Shown piece after piece: positions 1-7,631 of a stretch of 64,000 nucleotides of DNA. The DNA comes from Mangrovicoccus sp. HB161399. GTDB lineage: Bacteria; Pseudomonadota; Alphaproteobacteria; Rhodobacterales; Rhodobacteraceae. A program made the translations under genes and the position numbers. Location: contig NZ_JAATVU010000016.1 of the NCBI RefSeq assembly GCF_013184745.1, forward strand, positions 1 through 64,000, given 5' to 3'. Below the pieces are notes generated by a model that worked only from the letters and a program-made list of their open reading frames with translations, searched no databases and was not told the origin of the DNA. Each line of letters opens with the position of its first letter. Position 1 is the first letter of the stretch.

Positions 1-49
1 GCAGGAACAGGGCAAGGATGCCGAAGAGGCCTGCGGTGACGTCGGTCAT
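1..49 (-). CDS. TRAP transporter large permease (DctM-type), N-terminal fragment
   Basis: Only the first 16 codons are in the window, reading MTDVTAGLFGILALFL before the edge. The ATG overlaps the stop codon of the small permease in an ATGA, as is usual when the small and large TRAP permease genes are translationally coupled. In known TRAP systems the large subunit is the 12-helix membrane protein that moves the substrate using a sodium gradient. The hydrophobic start fits that, but identity rests mostly on the order DctP, DctQ, then this gene on the same strand. Confidence 0.75.
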   Translation of the reverse strand, partial: MTDVTAGLFGILALFL

Positions 50-549
50 TGCTCCACCCCGTTCAGGATCACGTCGAGGCACTGGATCAGGAAGATCACG
101 ACGACCAGCCCGGTGCCTGCGGCGAGGATCGCGTAGAAGGGCCAGAGCGGCAGGCCCAGCATGTTGGTGGCGTCGCCGAACTCGGCGGCATCCAGCGCCT
201 TGAGCACCGCGCGGTGGCACAGCACGCCCAGCACCCAGCCCGAAAGGCAGCGCGCCAGCACGTCGCCCGCGCGGCGGCCGAAATGGCCGAGGAAGCGGTC
301 GAAGACATCGACGCCGACATGGCCGTTCAGCGAGGTGCAGTAGGGCAGGGCGGACATCACCAGCGCCACGGCGGCCAGCTGGATGATCTCGTTCGATCCC
401 AGGATCGGCTGGCCGAAGGCGTAGCGCATGACCACGCCGGCGACGATCAGGATGACGAGGGACATCAGGGCGATCCCGCCGATCACGGCCAGGACCGCCG
501 TGGCCCCGCCGGTCACGGCCGACAGGGCGGAGGCAGCCTTGCGCACCAT
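46..549 (-). CDS. TRAP transporter small permease (DctQ-type)
   Basis: The 167-residue protein has four hydrophobic stretches (around residues 20-45, 50-72, 90-115 and 130-158), the layout and length of DctQ small permeases. It contains the family-typical AVALVMSALPYCTSLNGHVGVD segment, where a polar loop follows the second helix. It should sit in the inner membrane, bridging the periplasmic binding protein's partner permease. The start lies 1 bp after the binding-protein gene and the stop overlaps the large-permease start, so the three form one operon. Substrate is not evident from the sequence. Confidence 0.88.
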   Translation of the reverse strand: MVRKAASALSAVTGGATAVLAVIGGIALMSLVILIVAGVVMRYAFGQPILGSNEIIQLAAVALVMSALPYCTSLNGHVGVDVFDRFLGHFGRRAGDVLARCLSGWVLGVLCHRAVLKALDAAEFGDATNMLGLPLWPFYAILAAGTGLVVVIFLIQCLDVILNGVEQ

Positions 550-550
550 C

Positions 551-1516
551 TCAGGGATTCAGCGCGTCGACGATGGCCTGGGCGCTGCCGCCCGTCTCGG
601 CCACGACCTGCGCGGTGACCTCTTCGGCGGCCGCATCGAAGGGCGCGGCTTCTTCGGCGGTCAGCTCGATCACCTCGTGCCCGTCCATCTCCGCGAAGGC
701 GGCCAGACCGTCGGCGGCGACCTTCAGCTGGGTCTGGTTGGCGAGAACCGAGGCTTCCTTGCCGGCCTCGAGCAGCGCGGCCTGGTCTGCATCCGAAAGA
801 TCGTTGAAGGCCTGGCGGTTGGCGAGGATGAAGAAGGGCGAGTTGGTCGTCTTCATGCCGACCGTCAGGTAATTCGCCACCTCGCCCAGCCGGAAGGCGC
901 GGGTCGCGGTGGTGTCGATCATCGCGCCGTCGATCACGCCGGTCTGCAGGGAGTTGTAGATCTCGGAAACCGGCATCGAGACCGGTGTCGCGCCCCAGGC
1001 CTCGACCAGCAGGCCGGTATTGCGCGACGGCACGCGGATCTTCATGCCCTTGATGTCGTCGGGCGACCGCACCGCCTTGTCGCGGGTATAGAGGACGTTC
1101 GGCGCCGAGGACCACAGCGAGACGAGGATCGCGCGGCGGTATTCCGGCTGGAACAGCTCGATGTTGTTCCACAGGTCGGCCGTGCCGGTTTCGGTGTCGA
1201 TCACGCCCGGCAGTTCGGCGACCAGCGTCAGCGGGAAGGTCGAGGCGGTGTAGCCCGCCAGCGAGACGCCCAGCTCGGCCACGCCGTCGAGCACGCGGGT
1301 GTATTGCTCCACCGGTCCCGGGCCCAGCTCGCCGCCATTGTAGAGCGTCACGGTCAGGTCGCCGCCGGACTTCTCCGCGACCATGTCGGCGAAGGGCTGG
1401 AAGGCGCCCGCGACATAGGGATGGGTCGGCGGCATGAAATTCGCGAACTTGAAGTCTTCGGCGGTGGCCGCGCCGGCGGCCAGGGCGATGGCGGCGGCAA
1501 GGATTGTGCTGCGCAT
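551..1516 (-). CDS. TRAP transporter periplasmic substrate-binding protein (DctP-type)
   Basis: The 321-residue protein starts with a clear signal peptide (MRSTILAAAIALAAGAATA, cleavage before EDF). The mature part has the DctP fold hallmarks: FMPPTHPY near the N terminus, then a YTRDKAVRSPDDIKGMKIRVPS segment. In this family the Arg of KIRVP binds the carboxylate of the ligand. A GGGAGGA ribosome-binding site lies just upstream of the chosen ATG; a longer reading frame to 1630 lacks one. Ligands of this family are usually organic acids. The neighbouring gallate-type module suggests an aromatic or dicarboxylic acid, which is inference. Confidence 0.9.
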   Translation of the reverse strand: MRSTILAAAIALAAGAATAEDFKFANFMPPTHPYVAGAFQPFADMVAEKSGGDLTVTLYNGGELGPGPVEQYTRVLDGVAELGVSLAGYTASTFPLTLVAELPGVIDTETGTADLWNNIELFQPEYRRAILVSLWSSAPNVLYTRDKAVRSPDDIKGMKIRVPSRNTGLLVEAWGATPVSMPVSEIYNSLQTGVIDGAMIDTTATRAFRLGEVANYLTVGMKTTNSPFFILANRQAFNDLSDADQAALLEAGKEASVLANQTQLKVAADGLAAFAEMDGHEVIELTAEEAAPFDAAAEEVTAQVVAETGGSAQAIVDALNP

Positions 1517-1631
1517 GGTGTGGTCCTCCCGAAACCGGACCCGCCGGGATGGCAGGCCGCATGCCGGGTCCTTCTGCCCGTCCGTGGCGCGCCGGACCAA
1601 TTCGAAGCGCGTCGGCCTGGATAAGAACATG

Positions 1632-2816
1632 CTATAGCTTGCGGATCGCGGCGGCCTCGTCGCGGAGCAGGGCCAGCATTTCGGCCTGGGCGGCTGTGGG
1701 CAGCCAGCCCTCGCGGAAGGTCAGGCCGATGGGGCGCGGCGGCAGAGTTTCCGGCACATGCAGCCTGTCGAGCAGCCCGCGCGAGATTTCCGCTGCCGCC
1801 TGATGGGCAGAGATGCAGCCGAGGAAGTCGCCGCGATGCAGGAGTTCGCGCATAAGCAGGATCGAACCGGCCTCGAGGATGCTCGCCGGCAGGGGCAGTC
1901 CGGCCTCGGCGAAGAGCCGTTCGAAACCCTCGCGGGCGGGGGTGCCGCTGCGGGGCACGACCCAGGCGCGATCTGCAAGATCTGCGGGAGAAAGGGTGCC
2001 TGCGCGCGCCAGCGGATGGCCGGGCGGGGCGACGAAGGCCAGCCCGTCGCGGAACAGCTCCTCCTGCACCACGTCGCCGATCGGGGCGGGCTGGCGCAGC
2101 GCGCCGATCATCACGTCGACCGCGCCGCGGCGCAGCCCGGCCAGCAGCCCGTCATAGAGCCCGTCGACAACGCGGACGGGCAGGGTCGGACGGTGGCGCC
2201 GGAACCGTGCCAGCACTTGCGGCAGCAGCACCGAGCGCGCCAGCGGCAGCGAACCGATGACGATCCGGCCGGCCTCCCCGCCGTCCAGTTCGGCCAGATC
2301 CGCCTCGGCCTGGTCGAGTTCGGCGAAGCCCAGTTCGGCGGCCCGCGCCAGGGACTGGCAAGCCCGCGTCGCCGCCATGCCATGGGCCATGCGCTGGAAC
2401 AGCGGCGTCTCGGCCTCCTGCTCGAGCTGGCTGACCGCGCGGTGGACGGTGGGCTGCGACAAGCCCATCTGCCGCGCCGCCAGGGTGAAGTTCTCGGTCT
2501 CCGCCACGGCGACCAGGGCCTGCAGCTGCGCCGCGGTGGCCGTGAGCTGCAGCCGCGGCGCGATTTCCGTCAGCGCCGGGTCGAGCCGGCCGAAGGCGCG
2601 CGCCACCCGCGCCGCCAGCACCTCGCCGCGCGGGGTGAGGAAGAATCCCTGCCGCGTGCGGTCGAAGAGCTGCCCCCCGGCCTGAGCTTCGAGCTTGCCG
2701 AGCGCCTGGGTCACCGCGGGCTGCGAGACATTGTAGAGATCCGCCGCCCGCGTGACCGTGCCCAGGTCGGCAACGGCGAGGAACAGCCGCAGATGGCGCA
2801 GGTTGCGCGAGATCAC
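1632..2816 (-). CDS. LysR-type regulator with two tandem winged-helix domains
   Basis: This 394-residue protein is longer than a normal LysR regulator (about 300). The extra length is a second DNA-binding domain. The first helix-turn-helix is at about residues 5-65 (AVADLGTVTRAADLYNVSQP, then AVTQALGKLEAQ). The second is at about 95-155 (TENFTLAARQMGLSQPTVHR). Residues from about 185 to the end form the usual effector-binding domain. The start is GTG, overlapping the stop of the upstream dehydrogenase (GTGA), so the two genes are coupled. Its likely target is the divergent region at 3701-3859, which holds a LysR-type dyad. It probably controls the galB-led operon. Confidence 0.88.
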   Translation of the reverse strand: MISRNLRHLRLFLAVADLGTVTRAADLYNVSQPAVTQALGKLEAQAGGQLFDRTRQGFFLTPRGEVLAARVARAFGRLDPALTEIAPRLQLTATAAQLQALVAVAETENFTLAARQMGLSQPTVHRAVSQLEQEAETPLFQRMAHGMAATRACQSLARAAELGFAELDQAEADLAELDGGEAGRIVIGSLPLARSVLLPQVLARFRRHRPTLPVRVVDGLYDGLLAGLRRGAVDVMIGALRQPAPIGDVVQEELFRDGLAFVAPPGHPLARAGTLSPADLADRAWVVPRSGTPAREGFERLFAEAGLPLPASILEAGSILLMRELLHRGDFLGCISAHQAAAEISRGLLDRLHVPETLPPRPIGLTFREGWLPTAAQAEMLALLRDEAAAIRKL

Positions 2817-3700
2817 AGCCGCGCCAGGATCGCGTCGGCGCGCGCGATCAGGTCGTCCCCGCCTGCCGGGGCGCCGGTGGCGGCAATGCGGTCCTGCCAC
2901 TCGGCCGTGGCCGCGGCCATGCCGCCGCCGAGGCCGAGCTCGGCCACGGTCGCCGCCGCTTCGCGCATCTCGGCCGCGCGGCGCGCGCCATGGACCATCA
3001 TGCGTTCCAGATTGTAGGCCGACCGCCCGCGCCAGTCGCGGTCCGGGTCGGAGGCTTCGAGCGATCCGAGCACCGCCTCCTCGACCCCGGCACGGCGCGC
3101 CGAGAGCAGGCATTCCGCGGTCAGCGCCTCCATCCCCTTGATCATCACCGAGCGGATCATCTTGATCGCCGAGGCCTGGCCGATCTCGTCCCCGGCGATC
3201 GCGGGCCGCATGCCGAGCGTGCGCAGCAGCGCGGCGGCCGCCGCGGCATGGGGGCCGGACAGCAGCAGCGGCACCAGATGCCGCAGCGGATGGACCGGTG
3301 CCATCACCGCGAGGTCCACATAGCGCCCGCCGGCGGTTTCCACGGTCTCCGCCGCGCGGCGCTTGGTGCCGGGCGCGCAGGAATTGCCGTCGAGCCAGAG
3401 CGCCCCCGGCTCCAGGTGGGGCGCGGCGGCGACGGCAGCCTCCAGCGCCCGGTCGGCGGTGACCAGAGAGAACACGGCCCGCGCTCCTGCGAGCGCGGCG
3501 GCGGCGGTGTCGCAGCCGCGGATCCCGGCCGCCGCCTGGCGTTCCGCCATGGCAGGGCGCGTGGCCGGATCGTCCGACTTTATGTCGAAGGCGCTGACGG
3601 CAGCCGGGTCCGGCAGGGCCCAGCCTCCGAGAAAGGCCCCGGCCGCCTCGCCGAAGCCGATGAAGCAAATCGGAAACTCCGCAGACCCCGTTCCGTCCAT
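2813..3700 (-). CDS. NAD(P)-dependent dehydrogenase, DUF1932 / 6-phosphogluconate-dehydrogenase-like
   Basis: The 295-residue protein has an N-terminal Rossmann segment (ICFIGFGEAAGAF, residues 11-23). The C-terminal helical half (DEIGQASAIKMIRSVMIKG, followed by SAYNLERMMVHGARRAAEM) is typical of the DUF1932 branch of beta-hydroxyacid dehydrogenases. The conserved Lys in SAIKMIRS corresponds to the catalytic Lys of that superfamily. An AGGAGGAG ribosome-binding site precedes the ATG. It is coupled to the double-HTH LysR gene and divergent from the galB-like operon, so it may reduce or oxidise a hydroxy-dicarboxylate of that pathway. The exact substrate is unknown. Confidence 0.75.
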   Translation of the reverse strand: MDGTGSAEFPICFIGFGEAAGAFLGGWALPDPAAVSAFDIKSDDPATRPAMAERQAAAGIRGCDTAAAALAGARAVFSLVTADRALEAAVAAAPHLEPGALWLDGNSCAPGTKRRAAETVETAGGRYVDLAVMAPVHPLRHLVPLLLSGPHAAAAAALLRTLGMRPAIAGDEIGQASAIKMIRSVMIKGMEALTAECLLSARRAGVEEAVLGSLEASDPDRDWRGRSAYNLERMMVHGARRAAEMREAAATVAELGLGGGMAAATAEWQDRIAATGAPAGGDDLIARADAILARL

Positions 3701-3762
3701 TGCAAACTCCTCCTGCCATGGCCCAGCCCGAACCTGTCATCCCGGGCAGTGGTTGGCCAGAT

Positions 3763-3783
3763 GGTATAGAAGGAACTTATGCC
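3763..3783. promoter_or_regulatory. Candidate LysR-type operator in the divergent promoter
   Basis: An imperfect dyad GGTATA-N9-TATGCC contains a T-N11-A core, the usual LysR-type binding pattern. It lies between the divergent dehydrogenase/LysR operon (minus) and the galB-like operon (plus), about 60 bp before the dehydrogenase start and about 80 bp before galB. Such a position suits control by the double-HTH LysR protein encoded at 1632-2816. This is a pattern match only. Confidence 0.4.
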
Positions 3784-3859
3784 GGAGGACGCGCTTCCAA
3801 ATGGACCTTGCCGGGGCGGACATGGCATCCCCGGGCCGACACCGACAGGGAGGCTTGCC

Positions 3860-4588
3860 ATGCCGAAGAAGACCGCACTCGTCATTTCCGCCCATGCCGC
3901 AGATTTCGTCTGGCGCTGCGGCGGCGCCATCGCGCTGCATGCCGAGATGGGCTACGAGGTGACGGTCGCCTGCCTGAGCTTCGGCGAGCGCGGCGAGAGC
4001 GCCCGGCTGTGGAAGGACGGCAAGTCGCTGCAGGAGGTCAAGGACATCCGCCGCGGCGAGGCCGAGGCGGCGGCCGCGGCCCTGGGCGTGCACCATCTGG
4101 AATGCTTCGACCTGGGCGACTACCCGCTGCATCTGGAGCGCGGCGACAAGGACCGGCTGGTGGATCTCATCCGCAAGGTGCAGCCGGCCTTCATGATGAG
4201 CCATTCGCGCTTCGATCCGTACAATACCGACCACATGTACATGACGCAGGTGGCGCTGGAATGCCGGATGATCGCCCAGGCCTGGGGGCACAATCCGGGA
4301 CAGACGGTGCTCGGCGCGCCGCAGCTCTACCTGTTCGAGCCGCACCAGACCGAGCAGATGGGCTGGAAGCCCGACACGTTCCTCGACATCACCCCCGTCT
4401 GGGAGAAGAAGCGCGCCGCGATGGAGCACATGAACGGCCAGGTGCATCTGTGGGACTACTACACCCGGGTTGCCCAGCAGCGCGCCAACCATTTCAAGCG
4501 CAATTCCGGCGGCCAGTCCGGCGGGCGCGACTGCCGGTACGCGGAGGGCTTCGAGAGCGTCTTCCCGCGCACCGTGGACGAACTGTGA
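3860..4588 (+). CDS. galB: PIG-L family 4-oxalomesaconate hydratase (GalB-like)
   Basis: The 242-residue protein carries the PIG-L deacetylase-fold signature. In place of the usual AHPDD it has SAHAADFVWRCGGAIA (residues 9-24), then the SFGERGES segment and a later SRFDPYNTDH metal-site motif. GalB of Pseudomonas putida belongs to this superfamily and hydrates 4-oxalomesaconate to 4-carboxy-4-hydroxy-2-oxoadipate. The downstream genes encode the aldolase and tautomerase that act just after and before this step, which supports the assignment. The ATG at 3860 follows AGGGAGG; the longer reading frame starting at 3779 has no such site. It leads the operon. Confidence 0.82.
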   Translation: MPKKTALVISAHAADFVWRCGGAIALHAEMGYEVTVACLSFGERGESARLWKDGKSLQEVKDIRRGEAEAAAAALGVHHLECFDLGDYPLHLERGDKDRLVDLIRKVQPAFMMSHSRFDPYNTDHMYMTQVALECRMIAQAWGHNPGQTVLGAPQLYLFEPHQTEQMGWKPDTFLDITPVWEKKRAAMEHMNGQVHLWDYYTRVAQQRANHFKRNSGGQSGGRDCRYAEGFESVFPRTVDEL

Positions 4589-4619
4589 CCGGCGTCCGGG
4601 CCGGGCGCGGGAGAGGGCA

Positions 4620-4642
4620 GGGGAGAGGGCATCCCTCTCCCC
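4620..4642. repeat. Intra-operon GC-rich hairpin
   Basis: A perfect 10-bp stem (GGGGAGAGGG / CCCTCTCCCC) with a CAT loop lies between galB and the dioxygenase gene, inside a larger imperfect inverted repeat (GTCCGGGC near 4594, GCCCGGAC near 4667). There is no T-run, so it is more likely an mRNA-stability or repeat element than a terminator. A similar hairpin lies at 6370-6393 in the same operon. Confidence 0.55.
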
Positions 4643-4703
4643 CGCACCCCCTCGCCGGCCGCGCCCGGACCGGAGGCCGTGCGAGACCCGAGGAGGAAAG
4701 CCC

Positions 4704-5672
4704 ATGACAGACCCCGCCAATCCGAGCTTCGACATCGCCCATCTGGGCCATGTCGAGATGCTGACCGACCGGTTCGAGGAGAGCCTCGACTTCTTCACCC
4801 GGGTCTACGGGCTGAAGCTCTCGGCAATCGACGGCGACTCCGCCTGGCTGCGCGCCTGGGACGACTACGAGTTCCACAGCCTGAAGCTGACCCGCTCGGA
4901 CACGACCGGCGTCGCCCATATCGGCTATCGCGCCGCCAGCCCCGGGGCGCTGGAGCGCCGCGTCGCCGCCATCGAGGCCTCGGGCTACAAGGTGCATGGC
5001 TGGAATGACGGCGATCTCGGCCATGGCCGCGCCTTCCGCTTCGAGGATCCGTTCGGCCATGTCTTCGAGATCTACTACGACACGGTCTGGTGGGAGCCTC
5101 AGGACGAGGCCGAGAAGGCGGCGCTGAAGAACACCGCCTCGGCCTTCACCGGCGCCGCGCCGCGCAGGCTCGACCACCTCAACCTGCTCGCCTCCGACGT
5201 GACCGAGTTCAGGCGCTTCATGGAGACTTGCCTGGGGAGCCGGGTGACCGAGTACATCCAGCTCGACAACGGGCGGCTGGGCGGCTGCTGGTTCACCGTC
5301 AACAACAAGACCTATGACCTGGCCTGCACCGAGGAGCATGGCGGCGGCCATGCCCGCCTGCACCATGTCACCTATGCCACCGACCAGCGCGAGGACATCC
5401 TGCGCGCCGCCGACATCTTCCTGCAGAACGGCGTCCATATCGAGACCGGCCCGCACAAGCACGCGGTGCAGGGGACGTTCTTCCTCTATGTCTGGGAGCC
5501 TGCGGGCAACCGGGTGGAGCTCGCGAATGCCGGCGCGCGGCTGATCCTTGCGCCCGACTGGAAGCCTGTCTGCTGGACCCAGGCCGACCGGATGAAGGGC
5601 CAGGCCTGGGGGCTGAAAACCATCGAGAGTTTCCACACCCACGGCACCCCGCCAGTGAAGGAGGAGGCGTGA
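4704..5672 (+). CDS. VOC-superfamily (type I) extradiol ring-cleavage dioxygenase
   Basis: The 322-residue protein is a two-domain extradiol dioxygenase of catechol 2,3-dioxygenase type. The N-terminal domain starts at [20 protein letters not shown]. The C-terminal catalytic domain holds the 2-His-1-Glu iron site: His in RRLDHLNLL, His in [10 protein letters not shown], and Glu in [10 protein letters not shown]. The protein should cleave a catecholic ring next to the two hydroxyls using Fe(II) and oxygen. It lies between galB and galC, where known gallate clusters have the unrelated LigAB-type gallate dioxygenase. It may therefore be a different route to 4-oxalomesaconate. GAGGAGG precedes the ATG. 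Confidence 0.85.
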   Translation: MTDPANPSFDIAHLGHVEMLTDRFEESLDFFTRVYGLKLSAIDGDSAWLRAWDDYEFHSLKLTRSDTTGVAHIGYRAASPGALERRVAAIEASGYKVHGWNDGDLGHGRAFRFEDPFGHVFEIYYDTVWWEPQDEAEKAALKNTASAFTGAAPRRLDHLNLLASDVTEFRRFMETCLGSRVTEYIQLDNGRLGGCWFTVNNKTYDLACTEEHGGGHARLHHVTYATDQREDILRAADIFLQNGVHIETGPHKHAVQGTFFLYVWEPAGNRVELANAGARLILAPDWKPVCWTQADRMKGQAWGLKTIESFHTHGTPPVKEEA

Positions 5673-5674
5673 CC

Positions 5675-6346
5675 ATGCCTGTCGTCGTCCAGAACATCGA
5701 CCGCGCCGACCCGGCGGTGATCGACCGGCTCGGAGAGATCGGCACCGCCACCGTCCACGAGGCGCAAGGGCGCAAGGGCGCGCTCCAGAGCTACATCCGG
5801 CCGATCCAGGAAGGCGCGATGATCGCCGGTTCCGCCGTGACGATCTCGGCCGCGCCCGGGGACAACTGGATGGTCCATGTCGCCATCGAGCAGCTCCGCC
5901 CCGGCGACATTCTGGTTCTGGCGCCGACCTCGCCCTGCGACAACGGCTATTTCGGCGACCTGCTGGCGACCTCGGCGCTGGCGCGCGGTTGCCGCGGGCT
6001 GGTGATCGACGCGGGCGTGCGCGACACGAAGGATCTGCGCGAGATGGGCTTCCCGGTCTGGTCGAAGGCGGTCTCGATCCAGGGCACGGTCAAGGAGACG
6101 CTGGGCTCGGTCAATGTGCCGATCGTCGTGGCGGGCCAGGCCATCCATCCCGGAGACGTGATCTGCGCCGACGATGACGGGCTCTGCGTGGTTGCCCGCG
6201 GGGAGGCGGCCGCGGTCCTCGAGGCAGCGGAGAAGCGCCTGGCGGCGGAAGAGGCCAAGCGGGTGCGGCTGGCGGCGGGCGAGCTGGGGCTCGACATCTA
6301 CGACATGCGCCCGCGGCTGGAGGCCAGGGGGCTCAAGTACATTTGA
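5675..6346 (+). CDS. galC: 4-carboxy-4-hydroxy-2-oxoadipate aldolase (GalC/LigK-like, RraA fold)
   Basis: The 223-residue protein has the RraA-like fold of class II pyruvate aldolases. The segment [20 protein letters not shown] followed by GVRDTKDL matches the conserved G-x20-R-D-x2-D pattern, whose Arg and Asp bind pyruvate enolate and the divalent metal. The reaction splits 4-carboxy-4-hydroxy-2-oxoadipate to pyruvate and oxaloacetate. The ATG at 5675 is 8 bp from a GGAGGAGG site. An in-frame GTG at 5669 overlaps the dioxygenase stop but is too close to that site. It sits in the operon with galB and galD. Confidence 0.88.
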   Translation: MPVVVQNIDRADPAVIDRLGEIGTATVHEAQGRKGALQSYIRPIQEGAMIAGSAVTISAAPGDNWMVHVAIEQLRPGDILVLAPTSPCDNGYFGDLLATSALARGCRGLVIDAGVRDTKDLREMGFPVWSKAVSIQGTVKETLGSVNVPIVVAGQAIHPGDVICADDDGLCVVARGEAAAVLEAAEKRLAAEEAKRVRLAAGELGLDIYDMRPRLEARGLKYI

Positions 6347-6369
6347 CGGCGGTTTCGGCGGAGGAAGGC

Positions 6370-6393
6370 GGGAGGGGGCAGATCCCCCCTCCC
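6370..6393. repeat. Intra-operon GC-rich hairpin
   Basis: GGGAGGGGG and CCCCCTCCC form a 9-bp stem around a short loop between the aldolase and tautomerase genes. No T-run follows. It resembles the hairpin at 4620-4642 in the same operon, so both may be copies of a short purine-rich palindromic repeat. Confidence 0.45.
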
Positions 6394-6434
6394 GGACCCT
6401 CCCCCGCCGCTTGCACCGGACGGGGGAGACTGAG

Positions 6435-7508
6435 ATGGATGATGCCGAAATCGACGGGGTTCCCTGCCTCTGGATGCGGGGCGGGACCTCCAAGGGGGCG
6501 TATTTCCTGGCCTCGGACCTGCCGCAGCAGCGGGAGGCGCGGGACGATCTGCTGCTGAGGATCATGGGCTCGCCCGATCCGGCGCAGATCGACGGCATCG
6601 GCGGGGCGGATCCGCTGACCTCGAAGGTGGCGGTGCTGTCGCCCGCCTCGCGGGAGGATGCCGATGTCGATTACCTGTTCCTGCAGGTCTTTCCCGACCG
6701 GCCGCTGGTCTCGGACGCGCAGGCTTGCGGCAACATCCTGGCCGGTGTCGGTCCGGCGGCGATCGAGCTGGGGCTGGTGGCGGCGCGGGACGGCGAGACG
6801 CCGGTGCGCATCCACATGCTCAATACCGGCGAGATCGCGGTGGCGCGGATCGCGACGCCGGGCGGCCGGGCCGTCTATCGCGGCGCGGCGGCGATCGACG
6901 GCGTTCCCGGCACCCATGCGCCGGTGCCGCTGATGTTCACCGGGCTCGAAGGCTCGATGTGCGGCACGCTGCTGCCCACCGGCAACGCGGCGGACGTCAT
7001 CGGCGGCATCCGAGCGACGCTGATCGACAACGGCATGCCCTGCGTGGTGATGGCGGCCGCCGACTTCGGCATTGACGGCACCGAGAGCCGCGGGGCGCTG
7101 GATGGCAACGAGGCACTGAAGGCACGGCTGGAGGCGATCCGGCTGGAGGCCGGGCTGCTGATGGGGCTGGGCGATGTCGCGGAGAAATCCGTGCCGAAGA
7201 TGACGCTGGTCTCGGCGCCGCGCGCAGGCGGCGTGATCTCCACCCGCAGCTTCATCCCGCATCGCTGCCACGCCACGATCGGCGTCTTCGCCGCGGTCAG
7301 CGTGGCGACGGCCTGCACCTTGCCCGGCAGTCCCGCGGCAGCGCTGGCCCGGCTCCCTGCGGACGCGCACTTTGCCATCGAGCATCCGACCGGCGCGGCC
7401 GAGGTGCTGATCGAGCGCGACAGCACGGGATGCGTCACGGCGGCAGGGACGCTGAGGACGGCCCGCAAGCTCTTCGAGGGCAGGGTCTTTCCGCGGCCGG
7501 CGAGCTGA
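6435..7508 (+). CDS. galD: 4-oxalomesaconate tautomerase (GalD/LigU-like, PrpF family)
   Basis: The 357-residue protein belongs to the PrpF family (diaminopimelate-epimerase fold). It starts CLWMRGGTSKGAYFL, the family signature. The two residues reported as catalytic in LigU (Lys66 and Cys100) correspond to Lys64 in LTSKVAVL and Cys98 in AQACGN, with the same 34-residue spacing. The enzyme should isomerise 4-oxalomesaconate between keto and enol/allylic forms before hydration by GalB. A GGGGGAG site precedes the ATG. It is the last enzyme gene of the operon. Confidence 0.88.
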   Translation: MDDAEIDGVPCLWMRGGTSKGAYFLASDLPQQREARDDLLLRIMGSPDPAQIDGIGGADPLTSKVAVLSPASREDADVDYLFLQVFPDRPLVSDAQACGNILAGVGPAAIELGLVAARDGETPVRIHMLNTGEIAVARIATPGGRAVYRGAAAIDGVPGTHAPVPLMFTGLEGSMCGTLLPTGNAADVIGGIRATLIDNGMPCVVMAAADFGIDGTESRGALDGNEALKARLEAIRLEAGLLMGLGDVAEKSVPKMTLVSAPRAGGVISTRSFIPHRCHATIGVFAAVSVATACTLPGSPAAALARLPADAHFAIEHPTGAAEVLIERDSTGCVTAAGTLRTARKLFEGRVFPRPAS

Positions 7509-7520
7509 TCGCGGGTCCGT

Positions 7521-7535
7521 GTCCGGAATGTGAAC
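7521..7535. promoter_or_regulatory. Candidate shared operator (copy 1)
   Basis: GTCCGGAATGTGAAC matches the window-wide motif TTCCGCAATGTGGAA at 11 of 15 positions. It lies 96 bp before the outer-membrane protein start and just after galD. It is one of the two weakest copies, so membership in the set is tentative. Confidence 0.45.
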
Positions 7536-7631
7536 GGTCCCGGCTGCACGCATTGCCGGAGCCAAGCCTTTCCTCCCAATTCCGGCCTGGCGGGACCGTG
7601 CCTGTCCCGCGCGCCAGATGGGAGGAAACCT

